Shown here: positions 60,591 through 64,000 of the stretch, one piece after another
Layout of the letters: each line of letters starts with the position of its first letter
Position numbering within the stretch: position 1 is the stretch's first letter
DNA from: Actinopolyspora saharensis
GTDB lineage: Bacteria; Actinomycetota; Actinomycetes; Mycobacteriales; Pseudonocardiaceae
Direction of reading: 5' to 3'
DNA length: 64,000 bases
Assembly (NCBI RefSeq): GCF_900100925.1
Contig: NZ_FNKO01000002.1
Coordinates: 744,001-808,000 of the forward strand
Position numbers and translations under genes: made by a program
Notes under the pieces: model-generated
The model's database searches: none
Told to the model about the DNA's origin: nothing
What the model saw: the letters and a program-made list of their open reading frames with translations, nothing else

Positions 60591-61621
60591 CCGAACGGAC
60601 GAGCCTCGAAACCGTCGACCCCGCGGAGTCCGGTCCCGCCGCCGAAGCGGGTCCCACGAGCGTCTCCTCCCGGCTCGCCCGCCTCGGGGGCGCCAACCGG
60701 CGTCAGATTCTCGGGCTGGTCGGCGTGCTCGCGATCCTGGTGGTGGTCGGCAGCCTGACCACCGAGAACTTCTTGGAACCCTCCAACCTCGTGTTGCTGC
60801 TCAGCCAGGCCTCGATCATCGGCGTGCTGTCGGTGGGGATGACCTTCGTGATCATCAGCGGGGGCATCGACCTGTCCGTCGGAGCGATCATCGCTCTCGC
60901 CTCGGTCTGGGCGACGACCGGAGCCACCCAGCAGTTCGGCTTGTTGGGGATGCTGTTCACCGCCGTCACCGTCGCCTGCGTCTGCGGCCTGATCAACGGT
61001 GTGCTGATCGCCTACGGCGGCCTCGTTTCCCTGATCGTGACGATCGCGGGCCTGGCCACCTACCGGGGCATGGCGACGCTGATCTCCGGAGGCAGCCCGC
61101 AGATCGTCGAGGTCGACGGGTTCGGCGCCATCGCCACGACCGACGTGCTCGGCGTCCCCCTGCTCGTGGTCATCTTCGCCGCCACCGTGGTCCTCGGCTG
61201 GCTGCTGCTGAACCGGACGACCTTCGGCAGGCACGTGTTCGCCGTCGGCGGCAACGCGGAAGCCGCGCGGCTGGCCGGGATCGACGTGCGCAGAGTTCGC
61301 GCCACCGTGTTCGTGCTGTCCGGGTTGTGCTGCGCGATCGCCGCGATCATGCTGACCGCGCGGACCGCCACCGGCGCCAGCACGCACGGCGACCTCTACG
61401 AGCTCGACGCCATAGCCGCGGTCATCCTCGGCGGCACGCTCCTGTCCGGTGGGCGCGGGACGCTGATCGGCTCGATTCTGGGAGTCGTCGTGTTCACCAC
61501 CGTGAACAACATATTCGTCCTGAACAATCTCTCCACGCCGATCCAGCAGATCGCCAAGGGAGTGATCATCGTCATCGCAGTGCTGCTGCAACGGCGCGCG
61601 AACAAGGAAGCAGCCGGATGA
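60587..61621 (+). CDS. Sugar ABC transporter permease (RbsC type)
   Basis: Membrane permease of 344 residues with eight to ten hydrophobic segments. Diagnostic segments are SVGMTFVIISGGIDLSVGAI and VTIAGLATYRGMATLISGG. The coupling loop AVGGNAEAARLAGIDVRRV and the late ILGGTLLSGGRGTLIGSILG also occur. GTG 60587 overlaps the ATPase stop (GTGA), giving tight coupling. The 45-residue N-terminal tail is cytosolic and acidic. Confidence 0.93.
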   Translation: MTERTSLETVDPAESGPAAEAGPTSVSSRLARLGGANRRQILGLVGVLAILVVVGSLTTENFLEPSNLVLLLSQASIIGVLSVGMTFVIISGGIDLSVGAIIALASVWATTGATQQFGLLGMLFTAVTVACVCGLINGVLIAYGGLVSLIVTIAGLATYRGMATLISGGSPQIVEVDGFGAIATTDVLGVPLLVVIFAATVVLGWLLLNRTTFGRHVFAVGGNAEAARLAGIDVRRVRATVFVLSGLCCAIAAIMLTARTATGASTHGDLYELDAIAAVILGGTLLSGGRGTLIGSILGVVVFTTVNNIFVLNNLSTPIQQIAKGVIIVIAVLLQRRANKEAAG

Positions 61622-61655
61622 GCACGAACCCCGTACTCGCGAAGGAGCATCCGTC

Positions 61656-62720
61656 ATGGCGCAGTCCGACATCGTGGGAACCCAGCGCAGACGTTTCCTG
61701 CTCGGCGGCGCGGTCGCCGGGGCGGGCGCGCTGCTGACCGCCTGCACCGGCAGCGGCAACGACTCGGGGGGCGGTTCCAGTCAACTCGTCGGCCGGCAGG
61801 AGGGGGACAACTCCCAACCCGGCAAGAACGTGACGATAGGGCTGTCCATCCCCTCCGACGACCACGGCTGGATGGGCGCCATCGGGGAGAACGCCGTGGC
61901 CCAGGCCGACAGCTTCGACGACGTCACCCTGGAGGCCACCGAGGGCACCAACGACGTGAACAGACAGATATCGCAGGTCAAAACACTGATCAACAAGAAG
62001 GTCGACGTGCTGGCGATCCTGCCGTTCAACGGCGAGTCCCTGACCTCGGTGGCCACCCAGGCCATGCGGGCGGGGATCCCCGTGGTCAACATCGACCGCG
62101 TCTTCGCCTCCAAACTGGCCTACCGCACCTGGGTCGGCGGGGACAACTACGGAATGGGGACCGGCGCCGCGAACTTCATCGCGGACCGGCTCGACGAGCA
62201 GGGCAAGCAGGACCCGACGATCGTAGAGATAACCGGGATCGACAACCTGCAGCTCACGCGCGACCGGAGCAGCGGTTTCTCCGAGGCGCTCGAAGCGCGG
62301 GGATACGCGGTGTCCATGAGCCAGAGCGCGGAGTTCACACCGCAGTCCGGACGCAGTGTCATGGGCAACGTGCTGCAGGCGCGCGACCACATCGACGCCG
62401 TTTGGAACCACGACGACAACCAGGGCGTGGGCGTGCTGGCCGCCATCGAGCAGGCGGGCAGGTCCGACGAGATGTTCATGGTCGGCGGAGCGGGCTCGAA
62501 GGAGATGATGCAGCACATCAAGGCAGGTGACGGCCCCGTGGCCGCGACGGTGCTCTACCCGCCGACCATGTCCGCCACCGCGATCAACATGGCCAGGTTG
62601 CTCGCCCAGGGACGCGATCTCGCCGATCTCGTCGAACGCGCGGTGCCGAGCAACGTGACGCTGCACTCGGAAACCGTGACCAAGGACAACGTAGACCAGC
62701 ACCTGCCGACCTCCTTCTGA
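61656..62720 (+). CDS. Sugar ABC transporter substrate-binding lipoprotein
   Basis: Periplasmic-binding-type protein of 354 residues anchored as a lipoprotein. The signal has a twin-arginine start QRRRFLLGG and the lipobox LLTAC, so it is probably exported folded. The mature part belongs to peripla_BP_4: VTIGLSIPSDDHGWMGAIGE, VDVLAILPFNGESLTSVATQ, IPVVNIDRVF and HIDAVWNHDDNQGVGVLAAI. GAAGGAG precedes ATG 61656. It completes the importer operon. The exact sugar cannot be read from sequence; galactose or a related hexose fits the neighbouring pathway. Confidence 0.93.
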   Translation: MAQSDIVGTQRRRFLLGGAVAGAGALLTACTGSGNDSGGGSSQLVGRQEGDNSQPGKNVTIGLSIPSDDHGWMGAIGENAVAQADSFDDVTLEATEGTNDVNRQISQVKTLINKKVDVLAILPFNGESLTSVATQAMRAGIPVVNIDRVFASKLAYRTWVGGDNYGMGTGAANFIADRLDEQGKQDPTIVEITGIDNLQLTRDRSSGFSEALEARGYAVSMSQSAEFTPQSGRSVMGNVLQARDHIDAVWNHDDNQGVGVLAAIEQAGRSDEMFMVGGAGSKEMMQHIKAGDGPVAATVLYPPTMSATAINMARLLAQGRDLADLVERAVPSNVTLHSETVTKDNVDQHLPTSF

Positions 62721-62754
62721 AGGAATCGACCGAACCCCTGCCCCGATCATTCGG

Positions 62755-62840
62755 AATAATTTCCCGCAACAGCTTCCCGCGATCGCTTCCCGCAGAACAT
62801 TCTCGTGACCTCTCCCCGCAATCGATTCTCGTGACAGCGA
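62755..62840. repeat. Short degenerate direct repeats
   Basis: (C/T)TTCCCGC recurs three times between 62760 and 62792, and ATTCTCGTGAC occurs at 62799-62809 and 62825-62835. The 248-base gap between the binding protein and the oxidoreductase contains no supported gene. GTTCCGGA-type short repeats continue to about 62920. Confidence 0.55.
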
Positions 62841-62968
62841 CCGGCAAGTCCTTTCCGGAAGCAGGACACGGCGCGTTCCGGAAAAGCTGACCAGCGAACA
62901 CGAATCATCCGTTCCGGAGAAGAATCCCTCAACGGTGGAACGCACCGCCAGAAAGGTATCCAGAACAC

Positions 62969-64000
62969 ATGAGCGACACTGAGCCGTTGGGCATCGGGCT
63001 GGTGGGGCACGCTTTCATGGGCGCCGCCCACTCCCAGGCCTGGCGCACGGTCGGGCGGGTCTTCGCCCCGCCGCTGTCCCCCAGGATGTCCGTGCTCTGC
63101 GGACGCGACGCCGACGGCACCGCGGCGGCAGCCCGGAGACTCGGTTGGGCGAGAGCGGAGACGGACTGGCGGAAACTGATCGCCAGCGAGGACGTCGATC
63201 TCGTCGACATCTGCACTCCCGGGGACACCCACCCCGAGATCGCCATCGCCGCCCTCGAGGCAGGCAAGCACGTGCTCTGCGAGAAGCCCCTGGCCAACTC
63301 GGTGAGCTCGGCCGAGGCGATGGCCGAGGCGGCGCTGCGCGCGAACGAACGCGGCGTCCGCAGCATGGTCGGCTTCAACTACCGCCGGGTCCCCGCGCTC
63401 GCCTTGGCGAGGCGGCTGGTGCTGGCGGGGCGCATCGGAAAGATCCGGCACGTGCGCGCCCAGTACCTGCAGGACTTCATCGTCGACCCCGAGTCACCGA
63501 TGATGTGGCGCTTGGACCGCGAACGCGCCGGCTCCGGGGCGCTCGGCGACATCGGCACGCACATCGTGGACCTCGCCCAGTTCGTCACGGCCGAGCACAT
63601 CACGGGCGTGTCCGGTTTGACCAGCACTTTCGTCCCCGAACGCCCCCTGGGGGACGGCAGCGGGCGCTACGGCACGGTGACCGTGGACGACGCGGCGGCG
63701 TTCCTCGCCCGGTTCAGCGGTGGCGCACTGGCCACCTTCGAGGCGAGCAGGTTCGCCACCGGCCGCAAGAACGCGATGCGCCTGGAGATCAACGGTTCGG
63801 CGGGCAGCCTGGCGTTCGACTTCGAGTCCATGAACGAGCTCTCGTTCCACGATCACGGCGAGGACGCGAGCACCGCGGGATTCCGCCGGATCCTGGTGAC
63901 CGAACCCGAGCACCCCTATCTGCACGCCTGGTGGCCTCCGGGGCACGGCCTGGGGTACGAGCACACCTTCACGCACCAGGCGCGGGACGTGCTCGAGGCC
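62969..64000 (+). CDS. Gfo/Idh/MocA-family oxidoreductase (cut by window end)
   Basis: NAD(P)-dependent sugar dehydrogenase-type protein; 344 codons are present and the frame is still open at 64000. The Rossmann domain starts LGIGLVGHAFMGAAHSQAWR, with VDLVDICTPGDTHPEIAIAA and the family motif EAGKHVLCEKPLANS. The C-terminal domain shows GFNYRRVPALALARRL, GSGALGDIGTHIVDLAQFV (catalytic Asp/His) and YEHTFTHQARDVLE. It follows the sugar importer operon on the same strand and could oxidise the imported sugar or its inositol-like derivative. Confidence 0.9.
   Translation, partial: MSDTEPLGIGLVGHAFMGAAHSQAWRTVGRVFAPPLSPRMSVLCGRDADGTAAAARRLGWARAETDWRKLIASEDVDLVDICTPGDTHPEIAIAALEAGKHVLCEKPLANSVSSAEAMAEAALRANERGVRSMVGFNYRRVPALALARRLVLAGRIGKIRHVRAQYLQDFIVDPESPMMWRLDRERAGSGALGDIGTHIVDLAQFVTAEHITGVSGLTSTFVPERPLGDGSGRYGTVTVDDAAAFLARFSGGALATFEASRFATGRKNAMRLEINGSAGSLAFDFESMNELSFHDHGEDASTAGFRRILVTEPEHPYLHAWWPPGHGLGYEHTFTHQARDVLEA

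Noticed and set aside
1..64000. CRISPR arrays, insertion sequences, tRNA or rRNA genes
   Set aside because: I found no regularly spaced repeats with spacers, no transposase motifs and no cloverleaf-like segments ending in CCA contexts; a tRNA or covariance search would be needed to exclude small RNAs fully.

Overview
The window is GC-rich chromosomal DNA, with strong third-position GC bias, many GTG starts and a few TTG starts. It looks like a high-GC actinomycete, and the gene families point to the Pseudonocardiales. A betaine-type BCCT carrier and a complete Mrp antiporter operon would suit a halotolerant genus such as Actinopolyspora or Saccharopolyspora, but the genus is a guess. Several genes match, from memory, the Mycobacterium tuberculosis block glpD2-lpdA-Rv3304-amiA1/amiB1-deoD-pmmB-upp (with maf, accA3 and lat nearby). 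The window therefore appears to be a conserved actinobacterial backbone with accessory insertions.

Layout. 1-2.9 kb: glycerol-3-phosphate regulator and dehydrogenase. 3.0-6.7 kb: an orphan PE-like/PPE-like/EspG trio of the type VII secretion world, then DUF3558 and DUF1707 genes. 6.7-17.3 kb: biotin carboxylase, dicarboxylate carrier, Maf, PabB, GlpF, a shortened zinc peptidase, a DCC protein, LpdA and a GGCT-like protein. 17.3-22.0 kb: a frameshifted VapB-like relic, an AbiEi-like protein, two M20 amidohydrolases and a small membrane protein. 22.1-30.1 kb: salt module (BCCT carrier and mrpABCDEFG). 30.7-36.0 kb: a serine/threonine kinase, purine nucleoside phosphorylase, phosphosugar mutase and a small flavoprotein. 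36.1-40.6 kb: a compact RiPP cassette on the minus strand. 40.6-46.7 kb: a frameshifted glycosyltransferase, upp, rsmI, pmt and lat. 46.9-50.9 kb: ceramidase and an EphD-like fusion. 50.9-56.2 kb: a De Ley-Doudoroff-type sugar acid operon. 56.2-57.8 kb: gene debris and one SRPBCC gene. 57.9-64 kb: a ROK regulator, a sugar ABC importer and an oxidoreductase cut by the window edge.

The strongest candidate for an undescribed system is the RiPP cassette: a 26-codon peptide gene with a near-perfect Shine-Dalgarno, then a B12/radical-SAM peptide C-methyltransferase, a DUF5825-like protein and an MFS exporter. A 9-10 bp hairpin separates the peptide gene from the enzyme gene. The peptide gene is too short for most gene finders.

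The sugar region reads as one pathway. The ABC importer takes up a monosaccharide. An oxidoreductase and the SMP-30 lactonase would give an aldonate. The DgoD dehydratase, PfkB kinase and KDPG/KDPGal aldolase would then give pyruvate and glyceraldehyde 3-phosphate. GntR and ROK regulators flank the pathway. All functions come from reading sequence and recalled family knowledge; no database search was run.
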